A stretch of DNA of 64,000 nt from Cordylochernes scorpioides (GCA_030710605.1 CP092864.1:139607418-139671417); one strand, 5' to 3'; positions 21,777 to 32,272 are shown, counted from the first letter of the stretch. Translations and numbers: made by a program. The notes: generated from the sequence alone by a model not told the origin.

Positions 21777-21925
21777 ATAGATGAGACTACAAGATAATAA
21801 GACCAAATCCAAATGAATCAATAGTGTGTGACGTTTCGGTAACTGCGTTGTTACCATCATCAGAATCTGATATTGTCAGAATCTAATTGAATCTGCATAT
21901 CTGATGATGGTAACAATTACCTTTC
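21777..21925. repeat. RZ2 repeat with hammerhead core (minus)
   Basis: Minus strand 21870-21821: CTGATGA, one T, GGTAAC/GTTACC stem II (6 bp), GAAA, CGTC. Core and stem II are intact but stem I upstream is replaced. A second, truncated plus-strand core starts at about 21903. Confidence 0.65.
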
Positions 21926-22102
21926 CTTATTACCCTTCAAAAAATAAGTAACTATCTTAGGCATGCAGGTTTTAAAAATCAAATTTCAGAGGATCCAGAA
22001 GAAAGCATAATAACAGAAGATAATTTACGGTGCATTCCAACTAGAGACAATAAATGAAATTGATTTACAAAGCTTGTTCAATGTGGACATTAAAGAATTT
22101 GT

Positions 22103-22675
22103 TTACTCTTCTTCTTCTTTCTTATCTCCACTCAATAATATTAGGGTATCAAACTTGTAAAGCCTGTTGATGGTGTCTGCTGGGGAAGAGTAGAGCTCAT
22201 CAATAGATGAGTCAATACAGTCAATAATGTGTTTCGGGGTTGCAGGTTGACACTTAGTACATAGTGAGAAAACCTTGCAACCATTCTGGAAAGTAAGTAA
22301 TAGATTTAAAACGTACGAGGATGCGTTTCTTATAAGAAACGCATCCTCGTACGTTTTAAATCTATTACTTACATTCTTTAGAGGATTCCAACCTTCATTC
22401 TGGAAAGTCATTGTCTGTAGATGACCAGACTTAAGAATGTTTTTCTCTTGGGAGGACACAGAATCCGTGCTTGTCCCTCTTGCTCTGTACCAGTCATGTG
22501 CAGCATTAGATTTCCATTCTTGGAGGCATTGGGTTTTGATGGTACGGAGGACGTCTCTTTCGTCTAGTTGGGTGGTATACTCCCTGGCCTCAGGGAGGCC
22601 AAGAGCTCCAGAAGAATTTGTTAATGTTGACCAAGAAACAGCTGTAGCAGAGATGCCAACCGAGGATGACATCAT
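22103..22675 (-). pseudogene. LINE-B ORF2 C-terminus with tail
   Basis: A 190-codon open frame ending SGDKKEEEE, that is, the GAGATAAGAAAGAAGAAGAA tail read through. Contains HIIDCIDSSIDELYSSPADT. About 114 bases at 22293-22406, including an 80 bp palindrome, are inserted in the middle and flanked by ATTCTGGAAA repeats. Confidence 0.6.
22293..22372. repeat. Perfect 80 bp palindrome
   Basis: Two 40-base arms meet with no spacer at 22332/22333 (CTTA|TAAG). Outer ends GTAAGTAATAG and CTATTACTTAC. Confidence 0.85.
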
Positions 22676-22884
22676 ATGAATGGTTCAAGGAGAAGCTGAA
22701 GTTGACACAGATGAAGAAGATCATGAAATCACTCTCCCTTCAAAATCAAATTTAAAAGCCTCTATATTTACTGTGAAAGTGGAAGCTCTAAATTGTGATT
22801 CAGACCCTAAAAAAAACCCAGTTTTTACAATTTTTGGAAAAAACTTCTATGTGATTTTCCAGTTGAATATAAAAATTACACGAA

Positions 22885-23160
22885 CATTCTTACACCCTTC
22901 CGGCCTAAATACCCGTTTCATGGTTTTTCAAGATACTCCAAAGACCAGTTTTTTTGGTTGTTGAGGTAAAACTTGCACTTGAGGAGGGCCAACATCCCGA
23001 AACGCGTACATGGTTAGCTTTTCTTGATTAATCAAGAAACGGTATTTGGCCAATTATGCAATAATTAAAAAGCAACGATTAGTTGATATTTATTCCAATA
23101 GATGGCACAAGCCATCAGCAACTTTCAATTGAACAAAAAGGAGATTCCTTTTTCTTAATA
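22885..23160 (+). repeat. RZ1 monomer 1 with decayed hammerhead
   Basis: Ribozyme remnant at 22976-23014: GGGCCAACATCCC, GAAA and CGCGTAC remain, while the CTGATGA core reads TTGAGGA. The downstream arm has CTTGATTAATCAAG and the GGCACAAGCCATCAGCAACT segment. Confidence 0.65.
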
Positions 23161-23339
23161 GTTATATTAACCTAAAATATTATCCCAAGTGATGTTATGG
23201 TGAGGATTAACTATGTTTTATAAGAATAAATATTTGTGTTCATTAATACAATTTTAGTTTTTCTAACTTAGAAGTTGTCAAATGTATCGCTACTCAAATA
23301 TTAAATATTTCTGAGAAACAAAATACCTTTGTTCAACAA

Positions 23340-23620
23340 ACACCAGTGTTCTCACATAATTCTGGCCTTAACTACCCGTTTCATGATACCTGAATGACCA
23401 ATTTTTTTGGTCGTTGAGGTACAGCTTTCACCTCGCTGATGAGGGCCAACAGCCCGAAACGCGTCCGTGGTTAGTTTTTCTTGATTAATCAAGAATAGGT
23501 ATTTGGCCAATTCTGGAATAATTAAAAAATCAACGAGAATAGTTGATATTTATTCCGATAGATGGCGCAAGCCATCAGCAACTTTCAGTTGCACGATAAG
23601 GAGATGTCTTTTTCTTAACC
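23340..23620 (+). repeat. RZ1 monomer 2, head to tail with monomer 1
   Basis: Same sequence as 22885-23160, about 455 bases downstream and in the same orientation. Its hammerhead core is intact. Confidence 0.7.
23431..23470 (+). ncRNA. Hammerhead ribozyme motif, RZ1
   Basis: CCTCG, CTGATGA, stem II GGGC/GCCC with loop CAACA, GAAA, CGCGTC, CGTGG. Stem I has one mismatch (CCTCG with CGTGG). Stem III ACGCGT is self-complementary and cleavage would follow GTC. Confidence 0.75.
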
Positions 23621-23639
23621 TTCTATTACTGTTAAAATG

Positions 23640-23800
23640 TAAATGAAAGGTTATAAATTAGAACTACACGGTAATAAGTTCAAATCCAAATAAATTAATA
23701 GTTTGTGATGTTCATTTATTCTTTTGTTTGATGATGGTAACAGCGCTTTTACTGAAATGTTACACACTATTCATTTATTTGGTCTTATTACCTTGTAGTC
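23640..23800. repeat. RZ2 repeat with decayed hammerhead
   Basis: TTGATGATGGTAACAGCGCT then CTGAAATGTTACACAC: core first base changed, stem II weakened. Confidence 0.55.
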
Positions 23801-23833
23801 GAAGTAGAGTTAATTAGTCCAAATTAATTTGTA

Positions 23834-23993
23834 CAGTAGAACCTCCCTTTAGTGGACACCTCTCCACAAAGGACTGTTTTCATTTGCAAAATTATCATTT
23901 TTACTATTTAGCAATTCTCCAGTAAGAGAACACCTCTCCCTAAAGGACACTTTGGCTCTGCAATTAGCTGTCCTTTACAGGGAGGTTCTACTG
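23834..23993. mobile_element. Pogo/Tigger-like MITE, complete 160 bp
   Basis: Termini CAGTAGAACCTCC and GGAGGTTCTACTG, flanked by TA on both sides (23832-23833 and 23994-23995). A second copy of identical length is at 50598-50757. Confidence 0.85.
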
Positions 23994-24201
23994 TATTGCT
24001 AATCAAATGTGTTAATAAGTGAAACGGCCTTTAAATGGTTTATAAAAAGATGAAGGATATTACATTTTGGATTTTAAAAGCCAATCAAATCTTATATATT
24101 TTTAAAAATGAATTTTAAATGGTTATAAATGTATGACATAAATGTATGACATGAGTAATAAGGTAATATTAAAGGTATTTTTTGAAGGAATAAAAACCAA
24201 C

Positions 24202-24339
24202 CTGTGTTAAGTCATGAATCATGGCATCCAGACGTTCATCATTATTTAGCAGTTCTTTTAACTCTTCTGTTGAAAGATGCTTAATGAGACCAAATGCAGG
24301 ACTATAGTCAGGATTCAATTCATGCATATAATATGGCAT
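24202..24339 (-). CDS. VPS37B: VPS37B, coding exon 1
   Basis: 46 codons from ATG (24339) to donor GTTGGT. It reads MPYYMHELNPDYSPAFGLIK then HLSTEELKELLNNDERLDAM and IHDLTQ. The L-S-x-x-E-L-x-E-L-L-x-(N/D)-D-x-x-L start of the Mod(r) domain is clear. An acceptor-like GTTTTGCAG sits at 24346-24354, six bases upstream of the ATG, so a 5' non-coding exon probably exists further up. The four exons make 46+57+28+85 residues, close to but shorter than vertebrate VPS37B. Confidence 0.88.
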
Positions 24340-24345
24340 CTTTTC

Positions 24346-25316
24346 CTGCAAAACAACACACATTTATTCATATTAAACCCCATTTTTAAAAATTCAAAAA
24401 TTTAAATGCTAATTATAAATAAATAAATTGCTTATAAATTAGCGTTAATCAAAATATTGAATGATACAGAATATAAAAATCACTATATTTAATATATCAA
24501 CCCGATGTCATTTTAGGCCTATATTAAAAAAATTACTTTAAAAAATTTTGAATTTGATATTATATGTGATTCAAATACTGTATGCTTAAATATAATGGCG
24601 AAATGGTTTCAAAAGAGGTTGAAATAATAGAGTGAGATAGATTGTTTTTATCAATTTGTGAGTGAACTTTACCCCTAGAGTTTCGTTTAAATAAAAATGA
24701 TATTTTCGTTTAATACTATATATATTTTTATAACGAATAAATTATTTACACCCTAAATTGAGCAAAAAATAACACTTACCCACTATAATTTTGTATTTAT
24801 TATTGAGAAAAATTTTACCCAATATTTTCATTAGATGATGATATTATTTCTTCAACAAAGAATAGATCAGAGATGACAAATAAAATAAATTTGATTTGCG
24901 ATAAAGTGCGTTTATTTTAATTTATATAATTATATATTTTTAAATAAATATATAATTTCAAAAAGAATGTAGCAATTTTCAAATTATTTCTCAGCTTATT
25001 ATTGAAAAAAAAAATCATGAAATATATGCTAAAATAAAACGTCATTTTTCACTTAAAGTACAAAATGTAGCATACATATTTTATTAATTATTTAAATTGA
25101 TGCTTTATATGTTTTCTGCTGTGAAAAAAAAAAAAAAAAAAAGAAACCAGGTGGCGTCGAATTGTTTGAATTTATTGATATCTTATCGGATAGAGCAACA
25201 TTGGGGGCCTCTTGCTTTGTTTACAATGTTCTTTGAAAGATTTCTCTTTAAATGATATTTCATTTTTAAATGTACAGAAATATATTGAGACAACATCTAT
25301 ATAAAAATTACTAAAA
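24346..25316. promoter_or_regulatory. Shared upstream region of VPS37B and syntaxin
   Basis: 971 bases separate the two divergent start codons. AT-rich, with no transposable element recognised, unlike almost all other intergenic DNA here. Likely holds both promoters and the 5' exon of VPS37B. No specific motif is called. Confidence 0.4.
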
Positions 25317-25349
25317 ATGACCAAAGATCGGTTAACGCAATTCAAGACG
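25317..25349 (+). CDS. Syntaxin, coding exon 1
   Basis: Eleven codons, MTKDRLTQFKT, then donor GTAAGT. The M-(T/K)-K-D-R-x-x-x-(L/F) start and the exon boundary right after it are those of syntaxin 1-type genes, where exon 1 also ends just before the acidic segment. Syntaxins are plasma-membrane t-SNAREs. Phase 0 agrees with exon 2 at 42542. Intron 1 is 17.2 kb and full of repeats. Paralogue (1, 2, 3 or 4) cannot be told from 40 residues. Confidence 0.75.
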
Positions 25350-27425
25350 GTAAGTGTAATTGTTTCTTGTTATTTTACGATATATATATATATTGCGTAT
25401 GATATTGTTTTTTACAGCACAATACAACAATGTTGGCAAGTTTCTCTAGAGTGGAATGTCGAGGTTGATTAAAATCAATTAGTTTGTAGAGTCAATGAAT
25501 CAAATTTTCCATTCTCTTTTTGTTATTTTACGATATAAAAAGAGAATGGAAATTTTGATTCATTGACTCTACAAACTAATTGATTTTAATCAAAATGAAG
25601 GAGATATAGAATAAAATAAAAGTAAAATATACCATATACATTTTTTTTGCCAAATATATATTGCCAAATCGTATTATGTACTTTGAGATATTAAAATTTA
25701 TTGCCCTCTATCGTTAAAACTTTGAGATATAATGGGGGGAAGAGGCAAAGATAAACCTTTGCCATTTTGGAAACATTTCTTAACCTCTTAAGAAATCAGG
25801 TTACATAAATATTTAACATTTACTATTTCAACACATTATCTAACTAATATTAATTCCATATCAAATAAAATGATAAAAACACCAACTTCTTATTTTAAAA
25901 ATGGTCACAAAAATAAAAGTAGATGGTAATCCTTTAAAACATTTTTGGACCTATACTAATAATCTTAATTACAGAATAAATTATTTACTATACTATACAT
26001 ATCTTACATTTTCATATGCACATGATTTAATCTAATGTTTTTTAAATATTTATATTTGTTGTTTATAAGCAGCAAGTTGAAAAAGTATTGATTTTTTTAC
26101 ACTCCCATTATCGTCTGCCAAATTAAAATTTTCTTTTGCTACTAATTAGCTAATGGAAACATTTGTCTGACAGAAATATTTCATGGCAAAAAAAAAAATT
26201 TTTTGATTTCTCCCCTTATAAACCATTCTATGAATATTTCTATTTATTTTATAAAATTTAGTAATATATAATATACAGTAAAATTCTTTTATAGCAAGCC
26301 CTAACAGGATTGAACATTTGGTTCACTATAGGTATGGCTCATTATATACGCAGTCGAACCTCTTTAATTCAACACTCCAAGGGATCAGAGCTTTCTGTTG
26401 AATTAAAGAAAGTGTTGAATTAAAGTTAGATGATTAGCTAATCATCTAACTTGCTAAAATAATATTCTTTAAATAGCTTTGTCATATAAATTGATCATAT
26501 TAATTGAAACCATTGTGTGTGTGTACTTTTTTGTATTATTTTTTATTTTCATGATTAACTTTTAATATCAGGGACAAAATGGCAATAATACATATTTTTG
26601 AAGCAAATAATTACAAATAATATTTTATTCTAATTGAAGAATATAGCAGTTGAAAGGAAATAAATATGGAAAATAAAAAGAAAATTTAAAAATAATATTT
26701 TTAAATAATCATGGAGAGAGAGATATATTTTAAAAAATTCCTTTATAGATGTCTGTTTTTGCACTGAAATCCTATTCAGGATGTATTCCAGATGGTCTAT
26801 TTTAAAAAAACATGCATGTCTTTCTTCCTATGAAATGTGTTTTAAATAACAAAGTTTTTATTGTATTAAAGACATCCACTGCTGCTACAGGTGTTATTGA
26901 TTTTGTGTTTAAATCTTTTATAATAACATGGAAATGGAATATTGAAATAAAATGTTATCATAATCATTGTGGCTACATTTTACGAAGATTTATTTATTTA
27001 AAAGGAAATCATTTGTAAATTTCAAAATAACTAAAATATTTCAATGCTGAAAATTAAAAAGAAAATAATATTATTAATTTGCGCGCGATTCCTAAATTCT
27101 CGTGTAAAAATAAACAACACTCGCAACATTGTGCAACGGCACTGCAAAGTGAAACTTAAACTAACAGAAATCAAAAGTGCGCAGGCGCGATCCTATCGGT
27201 GCCCGCCGTTTTCGCCGCTTTATACCTTTAATACCCTTTTGGCAGTAAAGTTGTATGTAAAAAAAAACATTCAAATGTCGAAATTTGAATTTTAAAATGG
27301 TCGAACTATCGAACTGTCATATTATCGATACAGTCGAATTACGGTTTGTTATTTGATAAGTCGGAAGTCGGGATATCAGAATGTGGTCAAATTATCGCCG
27401 AGTGTCGAATTAAGGAGGTTATACT
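25350..27425. other. AT-rich intron with hairpin and pogo-like element
   Basis: 25468-25590 forms a strong hairpin (arms of about 53 bases, loop about 16). From about 26351 (CAGTCGAACCTCTTTAATTC) to about 27425 (its inverse, GAATTAAGGAGGTTATACTG) lies a pogo-like element without a recognisable transposase. The remainder is low-complexity AT sequence. Confidence 0.5.
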
Positions 27426-27429
27426 GTAT

Positions 27430-27560
27430 TATTATCCTCATATTCCTGCAAACTTCTATTTTTCCTTTTGATTACCTCATTTAGAAGGTTTTATTCTCCC
27501 TTATATCTTCTCCAAACTGCTTTGTTGTCACCCTATCTATTTATTGGAGCCTACACTGGG
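27430..27560. repeat. Dispersed repeat, copy 1
   Basis: CTATTTTTCCTTTTGATTAC to CTGGGTGTCAAAAGACT recurs at 36545-36685, where it continues to about 36940. Family not recognised. Confidence 0.5.
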
Positions 27561-27652
27561 TGTCAAAAGACTGAAATTAAGGTAGAGTGTCAAATTTTCG
27601 TGTGTCAAATTAACGAGGTTATACTGTATATAGCCATAGTTCACTGTACAGT

Positions 27653-28150
27653 AGAGCCTCCCTGTAAAGAACGTCTAATTGCAGAACCAAAGTGTCCTTT
27701 AGTCTTCTTCTTCTTTCTTATCTTCACACTGGATGAAGTAGAATGCGTCTGCCTTTGTCATTAAGACTGGGAGCACTACTCAGTGGCAGGCCGACTAAGC
27801 TCTAAAAGAAATGGCTGCCTCTGACATGAGGAACAGACGCCATGTGCAGCTGCTCCTAACATGGAGTACAAACGCTGCTCATCCTGTATTCCTGGATTAG
27901 GAGTCCTTACAGAGTACTATCAGCCGGGCCAGCTGAGCCCAGGTTTTTTAGTGAGCTTGTTACTGCTCCCCTCCTCCTTTTTCATCCGGGCTTGGGACCG
28001 GCAAAGGTGGAGTTGTCCTTTAGTGAGTGGTGTCCTTTTACTAGAGAGTTGCTTAATAGTTTAAATGATAATTTTGCAAATGGAAACTGTTCTTTGTAGA
28101 GAGGTGTCCTCTAGCGCGAGTGTCCTCTCATGAAGGTTTCATTGTATTAT
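27653..28150. mobile_element. Pogo-like MITE interrupted by SINE-like element
   Basis: CAGTAGAGCCTCC at 27653; the interior resumes at about 28015 after a minus-strand SINE-like B element (27702-28015), whose AAGTGTCCTTTAGT flank is repeated on both sides. Confidence 0.6.
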
Positions 28151-28410
28151 AAAATAAAAATGGGGATTAATTAAAGTTTTTTATAAGGGAAGGTTTGCTA
28201 AATCATAGGTTCATTTTAGAGGGGTTTAGCTGTATATGTGTGGTAAATAAACCACATTACTATTTAGGAAAAAGGCATCTCCTTATCGTGTAAATGAAAG
28301 TTGCTGATGGCTTGCGCCATCTATCGGAATAAATATCAACTATTCTCGTTTATTTTTAATTATTCCAGAATTTGCCAAATACCCATTCTTGATTAATCAA
28401 GAAAAGCTAA

Positions 28411-28450
28411 CCACGGACGCGTTTTGGGCTGTTGGCCCTCATCAGCGTGG
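28411..28450 (-). ncRNA. Hammerhead motif, RZ1, one core change
   Basis: Minus strand: CCACG, CTGATGA, GGGC/GCCC stem II, AAAA in place of GAAA, CGCGTC, CGTGG. Stem I is a perfect 5 bp helix. Loss of the catalytic G (G12) should abolish or greatly reduce cleavage. Confidence 0.75.
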
Positions 28451-28555
28451 TGCAAGCTGTACCTCAATAGCCAAAAAAAAAGGTCATTCAGGCATCCTGA
28501 AAAATCATGAAACGGGTAGTTAAGGCCAGAATTGCGTGAGACCGTGACACAATGT

Positions 28556-28596
28556 GAAAAATGATGAGGGCTAACAGCCCGAAATGCGTCCATGGT
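28556..28596 (+). ncRNA. Hammerhead remnant, RZ1
   Basis: ATGATGA (first core base lost), GGGCTAACAGCCC, GAAA, TGCGTC, CATGG. The stem I partner is missing. Confidence 0.5.
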
Positions 28597-28904
28597 TAGC
28601 TTTTCTTGATTAATCAAGAATGGGTATTTGGCCAATTCTGGAATAATTAAAAATCAATGAGAATAGTTGATATTTATTCCAATAGATGGCGCAAGCCATC
28701 AGCAACTTTCAGTTGCACGATAAGGAGATGCCCTTTTTCATAATAAATGCACCTATTCCCGTACAATATCACATTTGTACTATTTTTTCACATATTACTA
28801 TTGTTTTACCATACCTTCACATTGTAGACATTCCAATAATTTCCGTAACTGCAAATTGATTCAAAGTTAAGACCTAAAATCAAATTTAAACATTAGGTAC
28901 CTGC

Positions 28905-29056
28905 ACAAGGCAATAAGACCAAATCCAAATAAATAAATAGTGTGTGATGTTTCGGTAACAGCATTGTTACCATCTTACAGAAATGCCACACACTATTTAT
29001 TTATTTGGTCTTATTACCTTGAGTTTATAATCCATAATCCAAATTTTGCCTTATTG
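28905..29056. repeat. RZ2 insertion with 12 bp TSD
   Basis: TTAGGTACCTGC flanks it at 28893-28904 and 29057-29068. Inverted arms; the centre has GGTAACAGCATTGTTACC and decayed cores. Confidence 0.75.
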
Positions 29057-29233
29057 TTAGGTACCTGCTTCATGTGAAGAAGGGCAGACTAGGTTTGGCT
29101 AGTCCTCTTTTTTTTTTTCTTGTATTCATTTACATTTTTTTTTTCAGAATAAATTTATCCAATAATTAAAGAAAATAAGTAAATACAGCATAATCTCTTT
29201 AATTAAGCTGATTTAATATTAACACTTTGTAAA

Positions 29234-29385
29234 AACAAGGTAATAAGACCAAATCCAAATAAATAAATAGTGTGTGACATTTCGGTAACAGTTTTGTTAC
29301 CAAAATTTTACACACTATTTATTTATTTGGATTTGGTCTTATCACCTTATTTTTATAATCTATAATCCAAATTGTGCCTTATATC
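29234..29385. repeat. RZ2 palindrome
   Basis: AAGGTAATAAGACCAAATCC and its inverse around GGTAACAGTTTTGTTACC; no CTGANGA core. Confidence 0.65.
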
Positions 29386-29691
29386 ATTAACACATTCTTT
29401 AATTCACTTTTTGAATCCCAATCAATCAGCCTATTTAATTCAACCAGAGATTCTTGATTTCTTGGGGTGTCGAATTAAAGAATTTATATTGTTTTTTTTT
29501 TCTATTCTCAAAAGAGAGAGAGAGATTGAAACTACTTTATTTCAATATCCATATAAACACAAGGTAATAAGACCAAATCCAAAAAAATAAATATTGTGTG
29601 ACATTTCGGTAACAACGCTGTTACAGAAACGTCATACACTATTGTGTTTATTTTGATTTGGTCTTATTACCTTGTGTTTATAATCTAGATT

Positions 29692-29750
29692 CAGTACTTT
29701 TGTCTGAAGATGGTAACAACGCTGTTATCGAAACGTCACACACTATTTAT
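29692..29750 (+). ncRNA. Hammerhead ribozyme motif, RZ2
   Basis: CTGAAGA (29704-29710), one T, stem II GGTAAC/GTTATC, GAAA (29730-29733), CGTC, then ACACAC. Stem III is the palindrome ACGT. Stem I pairs TGT with ACA and is weak beyond that. Confidence 0.7.
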
Positions 29751-29892
29751 TCATTTGGATTTGATATTGGATTTGATTATCTTGATAAGGCACAATTTAT
29801 TAGAAAACTATCTTCGTCTTATCTGCTATCTTGTTTACCCCACTTGATAACAGTAACTATTTAAAACATGCTGTGATATATTTGTCATTCAG

Positions 29893-29950
29893 TACTTTTG
29901 TCTGATGATGGCAACAACGCTGTTACCAAAACATCACACACTATTTCTTT
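29893..29950 (+). ncRNA. Hammerhead motif, RZ2, decayed
   Basis: CTGATGA at 29902-29908, stem II GGCAAC/GTTACC with one mismatch, AAAA in place of GAAA, CATC. Confidence 0.55.
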
Positions 29951-30168
29951 ATTTAGATTTGGTCATATTACCTTGTATTTAGTCGCAACTAAGTTTATAG
30001 TAATGATAATGAATATATGAATGAAAATAAATGTAGTAACATAGAAAATTAGGAAAGACAAACCTCAGAATTATAAACGGCAATTTAATTAATGTAAAAA
30101 AAAAAACAAATTAACACTAATAATATTTGCAGAGAGGCAATGAGAAAATTTTATAGTGTATCAAAATA

Positions 30169-30336
30169 CAAGGTAATAAGACCAAATCCAAATAAATAAA
30201 TAGTGTGTGACGTTTCGGTAACAGCGTTGTTACCATCTTCAGACAAAAGTACTGAATGAGAAAATTTTACCATAGCATGTTTTTAAGTAGTTCCTGTTAT
30301 CAAGTGTGTAAACAAGATCCAAATTGTGCCTTATCA
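30169..30336 (-). repeat. RZ2 insertion with 14 bp TSD and intact hammerhead
   Basis: AGTGTATCAAAATA flanks it at 30155-30168 and 30337-30350. At 168 bp it is the best-bounded single copy with a ribozyme. It starts AAGGCACAATTTGGAT-like on its sense strand and ends CTTATTACCTTG. Confidence 0.8.
30200..30250 (-). ncRNA. Hammerhead ribozyme motif, RZ2, core intact
   Basis: Minus strand: TTTTGT, CTGAAGA (30242-30236), T, GGTAAC AACGCT GTTACC (perfect 6 bp stem II), GAAA, CGTC, ACACAC. Confidence 0.75.
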
Positions 30337-30404
30337 AGTGTATCAAAATAAAAATATTGAAAAAAATTAAAAAATTCTTTTCATAAAATAATATATAATT
30401 TGTT

Positions 30405-30590
30405 AGAACCTCCTTGTAAAGGACACCTAATTGCAGAGCCAAAGTGTCCTTTAGAGAGAGGTGTCCTCTTACCACAAAGTTGCTAATTAGTACAAATGGT
30501 AATTTTGTAAATGAAAACTGTCCTTTGTGGAGGAGAGATATCCTCAAGTGTGAGTGTCCTCTCATGGAGTGTGTTTTACTGTATATAAAT
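30405..30590. mobile_element. Pogo-like MITE
   Basis: TTAGAACCTCC start, family interior (GGACACCTAATTGCAGAGCC), right end GTTTTACTGTATA degraded. Confidence 0.55.
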
Positions 30591-30605
30591 TCTATTCTCT
30601 GTTTT

Positions 30606-30898
30606 CTTCTTCTTTCTTATCTCAAAGCCATGATAATCATGGTCGGTAGTTAGCGACTGCTTTTACTGTAAGCGCACCACATGTCTACACATGTGAAAAG
30701 CAGTTCGACTTTGCACTTACAAATATGCCAGAGCCCCATTTGGTTACTTGCACTCGCTGGTGGGGTTGGACTTTTGCAAGAATCGGGGGCCATTGGATCA
30801 TTTTTTTTTTAAACAGAAAAAAGTGTCCAATGCGGGAATCGAACCCGGGTCGTAGTGGTCGAAAACCAAACGGTTTAACCAGCCTTCCACCGACCCCC
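30606..30898 (-). mobile_element. tRNA-derived SINE
   Basis: Minus-strand copy: head at 30898, B box as GGAATCGAACC on the plus strand. Target-site duplication ATTCTCTGTTTT at 30594-30605 and 30899-30910. Confidence 0.8.
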
Positions 30899-31019
30899 AT
30901 TCTCTGTTTTGAAACCACCTAAGGCCAAATTGCAGAATTGAGACCAAGATGTTCCACTGACCCACATACAACTCAAGTGTAATAACAACTTGCAATTAAA
31001 TATAAACTAAATCAGATGT

Positions 31020-31760
31020 TAAAATGGAAAATGAGTTTGGGCTTGGGTTTGGACCAAATTTAAATAAATAAATGGTGTATGACGTTTTGGTAACAGAGCT
31101 GTTCCATCTTCAGACAAAAGTACTCAATGGATCTTTTGTCTAATGATGGTTACAGCATTGTTACAGAAGCATTACACACGATTGATAAGGCACAATTTGG
31201 ATTATTCTATATACAGTTACGAGCGTCATGCGTCATCTCTGTCACCGTTTGCTTTTTTTTTTGGAATGGCGCTCTCCTATTGATTGGCTACGATCACATG
31301 GCTACGATGGCGCTGCCACTACGCGAGACACTTTGTTTTTGACTTTGCCCCCCCCCCACTCGCTTTTTGGTTTTTGTAACTATTGTGTTGGAGCGGGTCG
31401 CTCCTTAAATAATTGCATATATTAGTTAATAACTAAATGGAATCCTCTCTTTCTTTTTCCCAGTAAGAGACGCCTATGGAAGCCAACAGTACATAGACAG
31501 ATAAAGCACATAGGCTATAGTTATTAACTAATATATGCATTTATTTAAGGCGCCAATTTATAATTGTAACAAATAGTATTTGAATCAAAACATTCAATCG
31601 GGTAAAACACGGGCGTTGCCCGGGTCATTCGGCTAGTAGATTATATACACAAGGTAATAAGACCAGAAATCCAAATAAATAAATAGTGTGTGACGTTTCA
31701 GTAACAGCGAAATGTCACACACTATTTATTTGGATTTGGTCTTATTATCTTGGGTTTAAA
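31020..31760. repeat. RZ2 copies split by a Helitron
   Basis: 31020-31205 holds two decayed HHR remnants (minus at about 31083-31125 with CTGAAGA; plus at about 31136-31180). Another RZ2 is split by the Helitron at 31206-31636 and resumes to 31760. Confidence 0.6.
31206..31636 (+). mobile_element. Non-autonomous Helitron
   Basis: TCTATATACAG start; GGGCGTTGCCCGGGTCATTC hairpin and CTAG end. Homologous to the minus-strand copy at 41126-41437. It sits in the GGATTAT/AGATTAT segment of RZ2. Confidence 0.7.
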
Positions 31761-31854
31761 AAATAGAATGAAAAAAGTATATATGGATGGATTTTTTTTT
31801 TTTTGCTGGGAAAATAAAGATTTATAAAAATAAATGTTGTCTCTCCTGTCAAAC

Positions 31855-32005
31855 ACGAGTTAATAAGAACAAATCCAAATAAATAAATCTCATTACCTTG
31901 TGTTTCTAATCTATAATCCTTATTGTACTTAACCTTTCCTGTAATTAATTTACAGGAGAGGTTAGAGGTACAATATGGATTATAGATTGGAAACACAAGG
32001 AAATA
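31855..32005. repeat. RZ2-derived palindrome
   Basis: CCTTGTGTTTCTAATCTATA and its inverse around TTTCCTGTAATTAATTTACA. Confidence 0.55.
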
Positions 32006-32272
32006 AGATTGGCATTTAATGTCAAAAACTAGGTATCATCTATTGACCATCTCCTCAAACTAATAGCCTCTGGCCGGTGACAAAGCCACAAAACCAGCTT
32101 TTGTAAACAGAAACGCCCACCTAGAGACCATGGTTTTGAGTTAATGGTCCTCTTCAGTCTAGGGCAGGCTTTGATATCATGAGATCCATAAGGGGATCAA
32201 ATGAAATCTTCCCAATCTGCCAAACAGGTGTTTAGCCGGTCAAGTGGCAAGGCCATATCTATGGCAAAAATA

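Larger units (their letters stand above)
28263..28745. repeat. RZ1 inverted pair with two hammerhead copies
   Basis: Left arm (minus) and right arm (plus) share AAAAGGCATCTCCTTATCG, GGCTTGCGCCATCTAT and CTTGATTAATCAAG. Left HHR at 28411-28450, right remnant at 28556-28596, facing outward around a unique middle. Confidence 0.75.
29561..30000. repeat. RZ2 cluster with two head-to-tail hammerheads
   Basis: A palindromic copy (29561-29690) is followed by two plus-strand HHR copies with cores at 29704 and 29902. The sequence between them (TTGATAACAGTAACTATTT, CATTCAGTACTTTTGT) is the RZ2 body. Confidence 0.7.

Noticed and set aside
25468-25590. MicroRNA precursor
   Set aside because: The stem is long and nearly perfect, more like a foldback element; no evidence of a mature product can be seen from sequence alone.
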